Source: Omphalotus guepiniiformis
Lineage: Eukaryota > Basidiomycota > Agaricomycetes > Agaricales > Omphalotaceae
DNA: 64,000 bases
Direction of reading: 5' to 3'
Assembly: GCA_028554645.1 (NCBI GenBank)
Contig: JAQOOI010000049.1
Span: 62,001 to 126,000 of the forward strand
The notes below the pieces were generated by a model that saw only the letters and a list, made by a program, of their open reading frames with translations, made no database searches and was not told the origin of the DNA. The first letter of the stretch is position 1; every line of letters starts with the position of its first letter. This document shows positions 52,508 through 64,000 of this stretch, one piece after another. A program made the translations under genes and the position numbers.

Positions 52508-52882
52508 AGATGGAGCGAAAGACTCTGGTGCGAAGCTTTAGATAGTATATTACATCTCATATAGAACAAGAGTACATACTTATTGTGTATTGTGTATTTA
52601 GGTTTTTGGATGTGTTTTTGGTTCAGTAAATGAAGCTTTGAAGAGTAATGAAAGTGCTATTACTATTAGTATTGGACGTCACGTCACAAGTTCGATAGCG
52701 ATGAGACTCAGATAGTACATAAGCTCCACACTTGCCACAGCATTTCAACGTTGAACTCGTTCAACATCATTCAAGCACTTCTCATTCTTAGACCGCTAGA
52801 TTGTTTCTATAGGCGAGTTTGAAGATTGATTGTGATAATAATGTTTGGCTGATCTCCCTTCAAGCTAGACGATTCGCTAGAT
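52508..52882. other. intergenic region
   Basis: Nothing recognised beyond the 3' flank of the preceding gene and the promoter of the next. Confidence 0.4.
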
Positions 52883-53979
52883 ATGCCGAAAGTACTACAC
52901 CTTACACGACACGCTCGTTAGTCGCTACACTCCAAGCCGCGTGAACGCCGCTGATTTCTCTGTAGAGGCTGAGCATAACGTTGAAAACGTGAGTATCATG
53001 ATCGTGCTTGTCCTGCATTTTCCCGCAAAAAAACAAACATCTGTCCAAATAATTAGGATTATTGGATTCCAGATGCTCCGCTCACTTCGTTAGGAAGGTA
53101 TGTTATAGTCTATTTTCTAGCGAGGCAGGATATTCATGAGAGGGATGTGTCCAGACGTCAAGCGGAGGAACTCAACAGGCGGACAAGCGGCCTACAACAA
53201 AAAGCTGATCTCCTCGTCTCAAGTCCATTGAAACGAACCCTGCAAACGACCTTGGTCGGCTTTCCAGAATTGAAGGCACGCCTGGAATCGCAGGAACCTC
53301 CCAAGGTCGTCATCGTATTCACCTCTTCAATTCGTTGGCAGAGTCCTCATCCACATGCATTTTGATAATCAGAAACTCATCGTTCTCTCAAGACTTCAAG
53401 AGGTGAACAATCTTCCATGCGACACTGGATCTGATCGCGCAGTTCTGGAAGGAATAGAAGAATTCAAGGGTATTGACTTCTCGCCGCTCGAAGATGACTG
53501 GAACTCCAAGAAAGGTACGGACGTATTTGTGGGGACCATAAGCGAATTGTATTTAATGGCGTTCTCTAATATGTCTTAGGCGATTTTCACCCTGGAAGAG
53601 TATCTGCTCGCGCCAAGTGGGTTCGTCGATGGCTACGCGATCGGCCTGAACAAGTACGCCTTTCTCATACGAGATTCAATTTCTTCTACTCAATCAAGTT
53701 CGACTCCTTGCTAAAGGACATCGTCGTCGTTGCTCATGGTGATATTCTACGTCAAATTACTGGAACACCGAATGAACATGTGGGGAATCACAGTTTGCTC
53801 ACCTTGATCCTTTGAAAGTTAACGGTTGCTGAACCTAGCCATGGGCGAATGCTGAAATCCGTCGGTTCACGTTTGCTAGCTCTGACGACGAAGACGCAGA
53901 GGTTGTTCCGATCGCGGACTATCCCACTGAAACGAAGGTTGGGGAGGTGGCACCTACCAGCAGCGAACTAGCCAATTGA
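52883..53979 (+). CDS. histidine phosphatase (phosphoglycerate-mutase-like) family protein
   Basis: Exons joined through short GT-AG introns give MPKVLHLTRHAQ-AEHNVEN-DYWIPDAPLTSLGR. The RHA-type motif TRHAQ holds the nucleophilic His of this superfamily. Then follow LLVSSPLKRTLQTTL, LQEVNNLPCDTGS, WLRDRPEQ and VVVAHGDILRQITG, the last containing the second catalytic His; the end is EIRRFTFA ... SSELAN, stop 53977-53979. The order and spacing match fungal cytosolic phosphoglycerate-mutase-like phosphatases; the substrate is not predictable. Introns include about 52917-52965, 52989-53056, one near 53100-53156, and others near 53310, 53516, 53656 and 53782. One central intron boundary (near 53305-53365) is uncertain. 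Confidence 0.75.
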
Positions 53980-55402
53980 TAGGACAGGTCGTTCGATGGA
54001 CGATCCTGGGCCTATAACGATGTTCATTTTATTACTTTCGCATACAGTCGATGGACAGTCTGAGACTGACTGTCATTCCGATAGATGATTTGGGTACGAG
54101 CGATTACGTCTTGTTCTATAGAGGTTCGATATCGACACAGTAATACACGTAGAAGGAACTTGCTTAAAAACTTTGACTAAGTTGGTCTGTATTCTCGATA
54201 AAACATATTCTGGCGCAACTTGCTGAATGTTTACGACGATTCGAGGATTGCTACTGAGCATTCCTTGGCCTGTCCATAGCATCAAAAATCCGAGGAGTGC
54301 GATGCAATGTACCGATGTTGGCGTTTCTCAGGCGCTTCTCCTTCAGATGAACCTGTGATGTCGTGACTCCTCCCGCATAGTATTTGCATGGTTCAACTCA
54401 TCCCATGAAAAGGGTTGATTCATTGGAATCTCAGTGGGAGGTAGTGCAAAGAAATGAACATGCGAATAGAGCGCCCAGGTCATGATGAGTCGTAATACAT
54501 TAGATTAAATGTATACGCAATTTGCAACTTGCATGGCCGCTTTCGAGAAGTTTGGACAGTGTCAGAACCTTTGGGTATGAAGATAATCCAAATGGCTGTC
54601 GTTGTTTTCGAAGTGGAAGGCAACACGGTTGAACTCTTGCGCTGCAAACAAAGCCAACTTGACTCGATACTCCCAGGACCTCTCCCTCTCCAATACATAC
54701 TACTCTGGTATCATGTCGTTATGGCTGCAGGTGCTTGAGTACATGGTGCTCCAGCTCGGCGTGCTTGAAGGCGCGCGTCAAAGCACAGCAATAGATTCTG
54801 AAACTGCTGGAGGGTACAACGTAACGGTGCTACTAGTGAGTTTCATTTCAACACTATTAGTATCGCATGGGAAACTAACCTCCGAGTCGATCTGCATTCA
54901 GACGTTTAGGTCGGACATGTCAAGACAAGTTGGGCTCGCAACTGGAGGTAATCACCTATACCAGTGCAATATATTTGAATGGTTCTACAAGAGACTGTGA
55001 TTCGCGACGATAATAATCGCGTTCGTCGCGCTACAGCAGCTTTCCGGGCACAGCAATAGCCTCGACCACTCCACCGTCGTACATTCAACTTCACCCCCCC
55101 TCGTCCCCGGCGAGGGACAGGATAATATAGATCATTCCTAGACCGCACTCATTGAATTGTGGTTTTGAGCCTCGCTTCAATTTTTCGGAGTTCAGCGTTA
55201 ATGACAGGGATCTGTAAGAGCCCGCCGACTACGGTCAACACCTTTCGTACCAGAGGCAATCGTCAGATGTGTGGGGTCCGCATCAGCAAAACACCGGTGG
55301 CGAAAAGGTGCTATACAGAGCTTTGAACTGACAAGTTTGATGCTGCCGTGGGGCTGTACATCTGAGAGCCTTCACACCCATGTTTTGGTACTGTGGTTGG
55401 GC
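53980..55402. other. intergenic region with degenerate duplicated sequence
   Basis: No supported gene. The segment near 54783-54870 resembles 59308-59390 (both with GAAACTGC and TAGTGAGTTTC blocks), and about 55140-55300 resembles 59855-59990 and 61748-61870. It is the upstream part of the repeat unit that carries the secreted-protein genes. Confidence 0.5.
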
Positions 55403-55408
55403 TATAAA
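55403..55408 (+). promoter_or_regulatory. TATA box of secreted-protein gene copy 1
   Basis: TATAAA within GGGCTATAAAACCT. The matching place in copy 2 has CTATAAAAACC (60007-60014) and in copy 3 the altered ATTTAAAAACC (about 61887). All are followed by a conserved leader (TTCCTTACGCTGGCCGGT) and a 5' leader intron ending in CGACAG before the ATG. Confidence 0.6.
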
Positions 55409-55687
55409 ACCTACTGACGAAGGAGCATGTTCCTTACGCTGGCCGGTTGGTTCATTCGCTTTGTCTTCTTTCATCGGAATACTCACTTTTCTGACATGTC
55501 TAGTCATCTACCACTTTGCACAAACCTGCTCACTTCGCTCACTTCTTTTTTCTTCAAGTATGTGCGCTCAGTGTGATGTAGTGCGGTCTGATGATGCTAA
55601 TGACCATTGCTGCCCAAGCTAGATCCGTTCAATCGTCAGTTACTGTGGACCTTCTTGTGTTGCAGCTTCCCTTAACGTCTTCGACAG

Positions 55688-56497
55688 ATGTTCTTCATGA
55701 AATCCACCACCCTGCTCGCCTTGCTGGCTGTCTTCATTGGCATTGCCCTTGCCAGTCCTCTCGATCGTCGAGGTCTGTCATTGTTTCAATTTACCCTACT
55801 TACGAGTAGGTGACTAATAATGCTTTATGTAGCAACTAATCTCGAGCTGGTCCTTCGAGAGACTTATAGGAACACGGATCATTGGCATTTCGCTCTTGTA
55901 ATCCGTCCTCAAGGCACTACTTCTGCCGCGACAACGCTGGAGCATGTCATCGATAATAAGTGCATGGTCTATGACGATTCAAGAAGGACCACAGTTTCTT
56001 CCACTCAGGCTGCAGTGACAGCTCCTTTGATTGCAGCGAATGGGGAAACTACGAACGATCAGCTTAGTGCTGCTGTTCAGACTATTGCACGACTTGTCCC
56101 TGGAGCCACCCAGGCTCAGATCAACAATGGTAACTTCAACAACTGCTTCAACTTTGCCACGGAGACTGCACGACGCTTGGGCACTGCACGATATCTCTCG
56201 CAGGCTGATGCGGCGAGGTTCGCGGATTACTACAATCAGTGGGGTGCTGCCGTAGCAGCCCGTACGGACGCTGCTACACAGGCTCACTGTGCTCGGGGTA
56301 CGAGTGGCAAGGGCTGCATTCCTTTGAACACTTCTACTAAGCCTACAAAGCCCGTGGTCAAACCCTCTGTTAAGACTTCTGGCAAGAAGGTTCTTCGCAG
56401 TGAGAGCGGTATGTAGTCGTTCTCTTTCAGGTTCTTGGAGTTGGTCGTCGCTGATGAACTCTATCTAGATGTTATGGCTGATCATGATGATGAGTAA
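55688..56497 (+). CDS. secreted protein with NNC/WHFALVI motifs, tandem copy 1
   Basis: Three exons (55688-55772, 55833-56408, 56469-56497) join to 230 codons including the stop. Exon 1 is a signal peptide (MKSTTLLALLAVFIGIALAS) followed by PLDRR, possibly a Kex2-type site. The mature part has LELVLRETYRNTDHWHFALV and NFNNCFNFATETARRLG. A His before a strand and an NNC-x-FA helix recall permuted NlpC/P60- or LRAT-like papain-fold proteins, where His and Cys form the active site; this is only a motif-level guess. The C-terminus has a Cys pair (HCARGTSGKGC) and a Lys/Pro/Thr-rich tail. Ending exon 2 at the apparent stop after SESGM is possible, but the intron and a nine-residue exon 3 are conserved in all copies. 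Confidence 0.75.
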
Positions 56498-57140
56498 CGA
56501 TGGAGAGCAGATTTGTTAGTAGTGCTTGGCCACGACTACTTGGTAGCCCTGAATAAAAATTTTCACCAAAACCAGTTTAATTTCCGAGGCTGAGCCATGA
56601 ATTACGCGTGTTATCCAAGTCCGGAACTGAGCCTATAGTGAGAAGGAATTCGCATGCGTTGCTTTTCACTGACCAAACACTGTCTGTATTTGCCACAACT
56701 GAGCCATCGGCACGAGTGGGCACGACCCACCATCGCTTGCGACTGGGCAGTCTATGTGCTACACTTAGATATATCAATTCTTCGTGCCTTCTCAACTCTG
56801 GATGGTTCGCTTACTGAGAAGTCAAAAAGCCAAAGCTGGAAGTCACATCGGGTAGCCTAATGAATGAAGTACTTAACATAGCGCCAGATCTGGCAGATGA
56901 GCCAGTCGAAAGTAGTTTCCGATTTCAGGCGGCCCGGGGTATCCCGGGGTCTGTCGTGATCGTGTGAGTGAGCGGTGGTTTGCGGACATCTTCAGAGAGG
57001 CTGAGAGAGCATTCTCAGTGAGCCGCATCGTCGATCAAGAATGTACATATTTCAAACTCTTTCGCGAAAGCGTTGGCAAATTTCGGGCCCCAGGATCTCT
57101 CCAGACTCCTAGCAAAATCATTGTCATCATGGCTTGAACT

Positions 57141-57190
57141 ATTCTCTTAGTGCTGCTGTTCAGGCTTTTGCAAAATCTGCCCAAGATCTA
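57141..57190 (+). pseudogene. relic fragment of a fourth secreted-protein copy
   Basis: CTTAGTGCTGCTGTTCAGGC followed by TTGCAAAA matches the region encoding LSAAVQAIAKA in the intact copies, but nothing of the rest of the gene is preserved around it. Confidence 0.6.
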
Positions 57191-57322
57191 CTCAGGTTCG
57201 AGGGAAAACAACACAGTCGAGTTTGATTTACAGCACTAAATAATGTTTTCTTCTCAGAACTCGAAATCAGTCTCGTTCTTCTTCTTCCGCTCGGTGTTAA
57301 GACGGAGGATAAAAAACAACAG

Positions 57323-57432
57323 ACAATGGTCTCCAGGCTATCCAAGAACGAGCAGTACGTCAACCGGCGGGCGTGTTACAATGGTCTCCAAGCTATCCAA
57401 GAACGAGCAGTACGTCAACCGGCGGGCGTGTT
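57323..57432 (+). repeat. tandem duplication, two 55-bp units
   Basis: ACAATGGTCTCC... to ...GGCGGGCGTGTT is repeated back to back with a single visible change (AGGC/AAGC), so it is a young duplication. Confidence 0.85.
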
Positions 57433-60284
57433 CTCAGCGTCAAGGCTGATCTTGCGATGATACGACTTACGTCGCCAGCATAAGCAGCGATTGGTGAAAA
57501 GTTCGCTCTTTCCCGGAGAGAATTGAGAAACATTTGCGACTTGTCGGTGACTTTCACTTTGTGCAGCGTTAGTAGCCTGAAGACTGACGAAAGCGGTCAT
57601 GCTAGCCTAAGCAATGCACGAGTCATCGATCAAGTCAGATGTGCGATAGGAGAAGCTCCATGTAGTAAGACAATGTTACCATATGCGGCCCAATGCGGGA
57701 GGCACATACACACAATCCCCAGATGTCAGTCAAGACCCGGGACTCGAAAGTGTGTGCACCATGGTATCCAGTCTCTAACTATCTTAATATATATCTGCTC
57801 GAGCTCGGAGCCTAGGACTTGGTCAAAGCTGAAAATATGTACTGTTTTAATGTTAAGAAGCCAAAGCTGGAAATCACACCGGTTAGCCCAAATGATGTTC
57901 CAAGTTCGCACGGGGCACACAGCCACAATACAGACCTGGCTCGACCTCCTTCCTTCATCGAGCCCAGCGGCAGTAAACCTTCTAGCTACCTTCACCTTTC
58001 TAAAATCCATGATTCCATCGAGCACAATATTGTCGTAGAAGATTTGCAAGACAGCCGCAATGGCAGCCAATTTGTGGCACTGAAAATTCTTCAAAATTCT
58101 TGCTTGGACCGTGCAGAGTCTGAAGCTTTCCGAAATCTTCTCTATTTGTGGCAGATGGTTAGATGGATATATGCTACGAATACGGACCTGGGATAGCCTC
58201 TGCTGCTGCATCGTTCGGTTTTTGCGCTCGGGGCTCGGGGCTTGGGTACGTGGTTCTGTTTTTTGAGGCTTTCAAACATTAAACAACATTCAGCTGCCGC
58301 ATCAGGATAACACCGATCATATATGCTCTGCCGTGGTGATTCCGTTGCATAATCGTACCTGTCGCAGGTGCCCCACTCTTTCGCTGGCCGAATCCCTTTC
58401 CTGGGGACAGCATTACTGAGCCTCTTTCTCGCCGCACTTTTCCCAACCTCGCGAACCCAGAACCACTCGGACGCAAATGTAGAATGGCTCTTTGGGGCGT
58501 TACTCAGGAATGTAAAGAACATAAAGCGGGCAGCAAGCACTTGCAGGAGCTCAAAACCAAACTCTCACCCAAGAGAATCGGCCTGCTCGGTATACACGTT
58601 TCTAATCGCTGAAAATGAAATGCTTACATTGTCCACTTCGTAGAGATGAAGCATAACGAAGGATGTCAGATTTCCAGACAAGCGCATCGCTGCGAGACAT
58701 CGGTGATGCACCCATGCAAGCGCAATTCCATTCCGGAAGTCAACGAACGTAGGATGGTATCTTGAGCGTACCAAGACCCGAATTTGGTTCTTTCGAGAAA
58801 TCGCAACTGTGTACTCACCCTCATGCATGCAAATTCACCGTGAAGTGTTCGTGATCGCCGTGGCAGGAAGCTGACTGTGATGAGTGATTCGGCATTTAGT
58901 ACGACTGTCGCTAGGCGATCCGCACTGGACCGTTCGAAGATGCCATGAGTGTCGCAATTCATGGCTGCGAAGACCTGTAAGTTGATGAATTCATGCTCCG
59001 TCGGTGCTCTCTTCGCTCATGTCATATCTCGGTAGAATTTATTAGCATTTATGTCGTTCCTGTGGTACTCTGGGTCGCCGTGGAGATGACAATACTTCAA
59101 GAGTTCTTCTTGTACATGTGGTTGGTCGACCGCTACGTTTGAATATCCTCGGGTTGCACGGCTGTACATGTGAAACGGTGAGGTCCACTGAGCAAACATA
59201 TTCATTACTATGTCAAAACATGCCATGACTCATAGACCTAGATTATAGATACCGTTTGTATCACTGAGAGGAGATACGATGCGGCCAGTTGACATGCTTG
59301 GGGATCAAAGCACAGCAGTAGTATTCTGAAACTGCGGGTGACGGTATTCATCGTATTATTAGTGAGTTTCGTCTGAATACTACCACTAATTCTGCGGTTT
59401 TTAATGGTATTCCCTACGCCGTGCCACTGATATACATTGGTATCACATGCGAATTTGACATCGAATTACATTTAGATCGTCTGGGATCATCAGTTGAATT
59501 ACGTTTTCAATACATTTCTCGGGGATCCAAGTATACTGCACTATGATCTTTGCGACGCTACAAGCGGTGTTAGCATTCATTCGCAATCCAACTTCTCTCG
59601 TGTCGTTTCAGGCATGTCGTGTGTCACCTCGCATGCACGGATAAGACTTACCAAGGTCCATGGCTATTGTGGACGCCTATCGAGGTGAATACCGTGGCAC
59701 TGGCACTGATACGATACATCTGTAAGGGATAGATTCGATGACAACAATTCACTCTTCAGCGCAGTTCGTCGTGTAAGTCCTTTTACTTCCTTGGGGTACG
59801 TGGAAGCTCACTTGTTCGTTCCCAAGAAACAGGACAATGAGTTCAACCCTGACCGTACTCATTGAATTTTGGAATTGAGTCTGGACGGAATGGTCGTTCT
59901 GGAATTCAGTGTTATGACCAAAATTTGCAAAGGCTGCCGCCGCTAGTCAACAGCCTTTCGTATCAGCAGAAATTGTCAGCTGGGCGCTCGTAGGTTCTGG
60001 TCGAGCTATAAAAACCTGCCCATGAAGGAGCATATTCCTTACGCTGGCCGGTCAGTTCATTCGCTTTGATTTCTTTCTTCGCGATGCTCAACTCTCTAAC
60101 ATGTCTAGTCATCTACCACTTTTACGCAAACTCTGTTCACTTTTGATCCTTTCAAGTACGTGTACTCAGCATCATGTTGTGTGGTCTGATGCTAAAGGCT
60201 ATTGCTGCCTAACCCAGATCCATTCCATCGTCAGTTAATACTTGATTTGATTAGCAGTGTAGCTTCCCTTGACATCGTCGACAG

Positions 60285-61081
60285 ATGTTCTTCATGAAAT
60301 CCACCACCCTCTTCGCCTTGCTGGCTGTCTTCATTGGCATTGCCCTTGCCAGTCCTCTCGATCGTCGAGGTCTGTCATTGTTTTCAATTTACCCTACTCA
60401 TGAATCGGTGACTGATGCTTTACATAGCAACTAACCTAGAGCTCGTCCTTCGAGAGACTCAGAAGAACACGGCGTCTTGGCATTTCGCTCTTGTCATCCG
60501 TCCTCAAGGCACTACTTCTGCCGCGACAACGCTGGAGCATGTCATCTCTAATAAGTGCATGGCCTACGACGATTCAAGAACGACAAGAGTTCTTTCCGGT
60601 CAGGCTGCAGTGACAGCTCCTTTGATTGCAGCGAGGGGCGAAACCACGAACGAACAGCTTAGTGCTGCTGTTCAGGCTATTGCAAAAGCTGTTCCCGCAG
60701 CCACCCAGGCTCAGATCAACAATGGTGACTTCAACAACTGCTTCAGCTTTGCCACGGAGACTGCACGACGCTTGGGCACTGCAGGATATCTCTCGCAGAC
60801 TGATGCGGCGAAATTTACGAATTATTACAATCAGTGGGGTGCCACTGTAAAAGCCAAGACGGACGCTGGTACACAGGCTCACTGTGCTCGGGGTACAAGT
60901 GGCAAGGGTTGCGGTCCTTCCAAAACTCCCACTAAGCCTACGAAGACCTCTGGCAAGACCTCTGGCAAGAAGATTACTCGCAGTGAAAGCGGTATGTTGT
61001 GTATTTTCAGTCTGTCGGCAAATGTCGCTGATGAATCTGCTTTGGAATGCAGACGTCTCGGTCGAGCGTGATGATGAGTGA
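60285..61081 (+). CDS. secreted protein with NNC/WHFALVI motifs, tandem copy 2
   Basis: Exons 60285-60369, 60428-60991 and 61053-61081 join to 226 codons including the stop. The signal peptide is almost the same as copy 1 (MKSTTLFALLAVFIGIALAS). LELVLRETQKNTASWHFALV and DFNNCFSFATETARRLG keep the putative His and Cys. The tail is shorter (KPTKTSGKTSGKK) and exon 3 encodes a V-x-V-E-R-D-D-E ending. Intron positions and phases are the same as in copies 1 and 3. A TATA box lies at 60007-60014, with a leader intron near 60155-60284. Confidence 0.76.
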
Positions 61082-62161
61082 AGGATGAACGGGGAGCAGA
61101 ACTGTTTGTAGTGCTTGGACACGACTCCTTGGTAGCCCCAATCAGAAATTGTTTCTGAAACCTTGTTTGAGTCGTGAGATACGCCTTGTTCAGCTCTCCG
61201 TTTAAAGAAACGATCATGGTGACAGCTTTGGCCTCCTGTGAGCTCACCGGCACCTCCCACATAAATCGATGCATCTCTCAATCTTACATGCGCACGACAT
61301 TCACGCAAGGAGTACAAGTTCTTTCTCCGCGATTGAAGCCGACCTGGATACTGAGCGTTCTGACTGGCACTGTCATAGCGAAGACCTGTAAGCTGATCAA
61401 TTTATGCTCCGCACTTCGCTCATATCTCGGTAAATGCAAGCATTCGAGTTCTTCCTTCTGAGCTCTCCGGGACAATGACAAAAAATTCTCCTTACGGTTC
61501 GGCGGCTGCGTTGCAATTTACATTTCCTCGGTCACTGACCGCTGTTCATTTACGTTGCCGCATGGACGCTTGAGCCCATCGAAGTCTAATATGATAATTC
61601 AAAGTCTAGATAACATTGATGTCAACAAGTATTCTTGCTAGCTCTTTAGCTCAGTTCGTCGTGTAAGTCCTTTTACCTCCTTGGCATATTTGGAAGTAGT
61701 TGGAGATTCACCTGCTCGTTAAACAGGACAACGAGATCAACCCTGACCGCAATCATTGAACTCTGGGCGATCCAGGCACGTACTCCGGAAGATGTCATAG
61801 CCAAGATTTGCAAGAGATGGCCGTCAACAGCCTTCGGTATGAGCAGAAATTGCCATCAGCTGGGCGCTCGGAGGTTCTGGTCGAGATTTAAAAACCTGCC
61901 TATGAAGGAGCATATTCCTTACGCTGGCCGGTCAGTTCCGTCGCTTCGTCTCCTTTCATTGGGATACTCAATTCTCTGACATGGCTAGTCATCCACCACT
62001 TTTACGCAAACTCTGTTCACTTTTGATCCTTTTAAGTACGTATACTCAGTATCGTGTTGTGTCGTCTGATGCTAATGGCTATTGCTGCTTATACCAGATC
62101 CATTCCATCGTCAATTAGTTGAATCAATTAGTGGTGTAGCTTCCCTTCACGTCGTCGACAG
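61082..62161. other. spacer and promoter of copy 3
   Basis: The 3' flank of copy 2 up to about 61200 resembles the flanks after copies 1 and 3 (GACACGACTCCTTGGTAGCC). From about 61748 it is a diverged duplicate of the copy 1 and 2 promoter. No other gene was seen. Confidence 0.5.
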
Positions 62162-62972
62162 ATGTTCTTCATGAAATCCACCACTCTTCTCGCCTTGCTG
62201 GCTGTGTTCATTGGCATTTCCGTTGCCAGTCCTGCGACTCTCGATCGTCGAGGTCTGTCATTGTTTCAATTTACCCTACTTCTAATTTGGTGACTGATGC
62301 TTTACATAGCAACTAACCTGGAGCTCGTCCTTCGAGAGACTCATAAGAACACAGACGCTTGGCATTTCGCTCTTGTTATCCGTCCTCAAGGCACAACTGC
62401 CGCCGCAACAAAGCTGGAGCACACGATTGACCTCGATAATATGTGCATGAGGTACGACGATTCAAATAAGGCCACTGTCAAGTCCAGTCAGGCTGCAGTG
62501 TCAGCTCTTTTGGTTGCATCGAGGGGCGAAAAAACGAATGATCAGCTTAGTGCTGCTGTTCAGGCTATTGCAAAAGCTGTTCCGGCAGCCACCCGAGGTC
62601 AGATTAATAACGGTGATTTCAATAACTGCCTCAGTTTTGCTACGGAGACTGCACGACGCTTGGGTACTGCGGGATATCTTTCAAAGACGGATGCGGCGAA
62701 GTTTATGAATTATTACAATCAGTGGAGTGCCATTGTGAAGGCCAAGACGGACGCCGGTGTACAGGAATACTGTGCTCAGGGTACAAGCGGCAATGGTTGC
62801 GCTTATTCTAAAACTCCTTCTGAACCTATCACGAAGCCTGTGAGCAAGCCCGCTGCCGGAAAGAAGATTGCACGCAGTGAAAGCGGTATGTTGTGTATTT
62901 TCAGCATGTCGGTAGATGTCGCTGATGAACTTGCTTTGGAATGCAGACGTCTTGGTTGAGCGTGATGAATGA
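62162..62972 (+). CDS. secreted protein with NNC/WHFALVI motifs, tandem copy 3
   Basis: Exons 62162-62252, 62310-62885 and 62947-62972 join to 231 codons including the stop. The signal peptide has two extra residues before the LDRR site (SPATLDRR). LELVLRETHKNTDAWHFALV and DFNNCLSFATETARRLG retain the His and Cys. It is the most diverged copy: an insertion near IDLDNMCMRYDD and a changed tail (EPITKPVSKPAAGKK). The TATA box is altered to TTTAAA. All three frames are open, which argues that the family is under selection. Confidence 0.75.
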
Positions 62973-63238
62973 AGGATGATCGGGAAACAGATTTGTATGT
63001 AGTGTTTGGACATGACAACTTGGTAGCCCCAATCAGAAATTACTTCTGAAACCTTGTCTGAGATAGGCCTTCTTCATAGTGACAGCTTTGGCCTCCTCAA
63101 ACCCACATGAATCGATACATCTGTCAATCTGACACGCGCGCACGACATCCACGCAAAGAGTCACATTCAAAGCCCAGGTACATTCTACAGATACAATTTG
63201 AACAAATGAACAAATATCGAGCAAAGTAAAAGTAGCAA
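62973..63238. other. convergent intergenic region
   Basis: It lies between the end of copy 3 and the end of the minus-strand gene; nothing else recognised. Confidence 0.4.
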
Positions 63239-64000
63239 CTACGAAAGAAAATCAATCTCATCCGGTTCCTCATCAGCATTCGAACTCAAAGCCGCAGAAC
63301 GTTTAATCCGATCAAGAACACTCTTCGGTGGACCCTTCGAGGAAGACGAAGACACCTTCGTCTGAGTTCGTGGTTTCTTGCTCTTGGTTTTACTACTTTT
63401 ACTACTACTAGAAGCTTTTGGCGGTGATTTTGCAGCTGCAGAAGCAGAAGCAGTAGTAGTAGCTTTTGACTTGACACTCGAGTTCTCTTTCTGAATTCTA
63501 GAAGACGTTTTTAGCCTTATCGACAATTGTGAGCATGGACATCACGATTTTTTTTAAAAAAGATAAGAAAAATGGGGAGTTTCCAATTCTTCGAAAAGAT
63601 GCGAAAGAGAAAGAAACACAAAGGTAACACTCACTTTTGTTTGGATTGAGACTTTGAATCTAGAGTAGACTCAGAACTGTCAACGACTTTTGCCCGCTTG
63701 GGTTGTCTCTCCTGAACGTCGGGATCACGAACGACATTGGAAGTCCCAGAGGAATGGGCATGATCACGTTTACCGTCGCCGTCCACGACAAGTTGCAGCT
63801 CATCCTCCGCACCAACCTCCTCATCCCTTGAGCGCTTCTTCACCTTGGATGTCGACGGATCAGGAGGCGCAGTAGACAAAACCGATCCAGAAGTAGACAC
63901 ATCCTCCGCCGCCTTCCTTCTACTTCTCACTTTAGGCCTTTCCTCCTGCACTTGTTCAACCCCTTCAACGACATCCGAAGCGACTTTTGCCTTTTTCCTA
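63239..64000 (-). CDS. C-terminal part of a Lys/Ser-rich, probably nuclear protein (runs off the window)
   Basis: Minus strand; the upstream exon (64000-63635) is open to the window edge and reads EERPKVRSRRKAAEDV ... STSKVKKRSRDEEVG and RQPKRAKVVDSSEST, with several basic nuclear-localisation-like clusters. An intron (GTGAGT at 63634, acceptor next to 63497) leads to the last exon, KIQKENSSVKSKATTT ... KTKSKKPRTQTKV, ending SVLDRIKRSAALSSN ... DEIDFLS with the stop at 63239. It is low in complexity and probably disordered; the family was not recognised. The N-terminus lies beyond the window. Confidence 0.55.

Larger units (their letters stand above)
56498..60284. other. spacer with degenerate pieces of the secreted-protein repeat unit
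   Basis: No intact gene is supported. It includes a relic of the secreted-protein coding region (57141-57190), a 55-bp tandem duplication (57323-57432) and two copies of a short block containing GCCAAAGCTGGAA (near 56828 and 57860). Sequence around 58950-59030 resembles 61380-61430. From about 59855 it becomes the promoter part of copy 2. The many partial copies suggest repeated unequal duplication and decay. Confidence 0.5.

Noticed and set aside
55979..56287. Minus-strand frames opposite the secreted-protein exons
   Set aside because: Found opposite each copy and explained by the coding strand; they lack start context and features.
57819..58196. 125-codon frame as a gene
   Set aside because: No introns, domain or promoter; it overlaps duplicated noncoding pieces of the secreted-gene repeat.

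Overview
The window looks like a repeat-rich region of a basidiomycete (Agaricomycete) nuclear genome. Reasons: protein genes are cut by many 45-65 nt GT-AG introns, a KDZ-superfamily transposase is present together with a TET/JBP-type dioxygenase, and there are Ty3/Gypsy-type LTR retrotransposons and host genes of fungal type. I saw no bacterial operons, tRNA, rRNA or CRISPR array.

Layout. 1-2039: a possible LTR/promoter of an unidentified retroelement and a frameshifted coiled-coil/zinc-cluster pseudogene. 2040-18734: Gypsy element 1 (LTRs about 1.8 kb, gag, protease, and a pol broken by a 225 bp solo copia-like LTR). Between pol and the 3' LTR it carries two complete multi-exon genes on the opposite strand (AS1, 7 exons, 340 aa; AS2, 10 exons, 658 aa). 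18735-about 46528: a large KDZ transposon with clusters of the palindrome ATTATAAT at both ends. It holds the transposase (minus strand), two genes with an RNase H1 N-terminal-like domain, a TET/JBP-like 2-oxoglutarate dioxygenase, and two lineage-specific genes of unknown function. Gypsy element 2 (21696-35086) sits inside its transposase gene, with a 4-bp target duplication and LTRs that look identical, so that insertion is recent. 46529-about 47620: a gag fragment of another Gypsy element, cut by the KDZ right end. 47821-64000: host-type sequence with a small secreted Cys-rich protein, a probable mitochondrial protein, a histidine phosphatase, three tandem copies of a secreted protein gene, and the end of a basic nuclear-type protein.

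How the parts fit. Element 2 is full length with open gag, protease and pol frames. Protease-pol is joined by a canonical -1 slippery heptamer, so it could be autonomous, but its antisense gene is 5'-truncated. Element 1 is the reverse: broken pol, intact antisense genes. A 12-13 bp motif (GAGTTAGATACTC / GAGTATCTAACTC) recurs through the Gypsy elements on both strands and in different reading registers, which suggests a DNA- or RNA-level role. The antisense genes plus this motif are the best candidate here for an undescribed system. The KDZ unit is a second case of short-motif clustering, this time at transposon ends.

All domain calls come from motifs read by eye; no database search was run.
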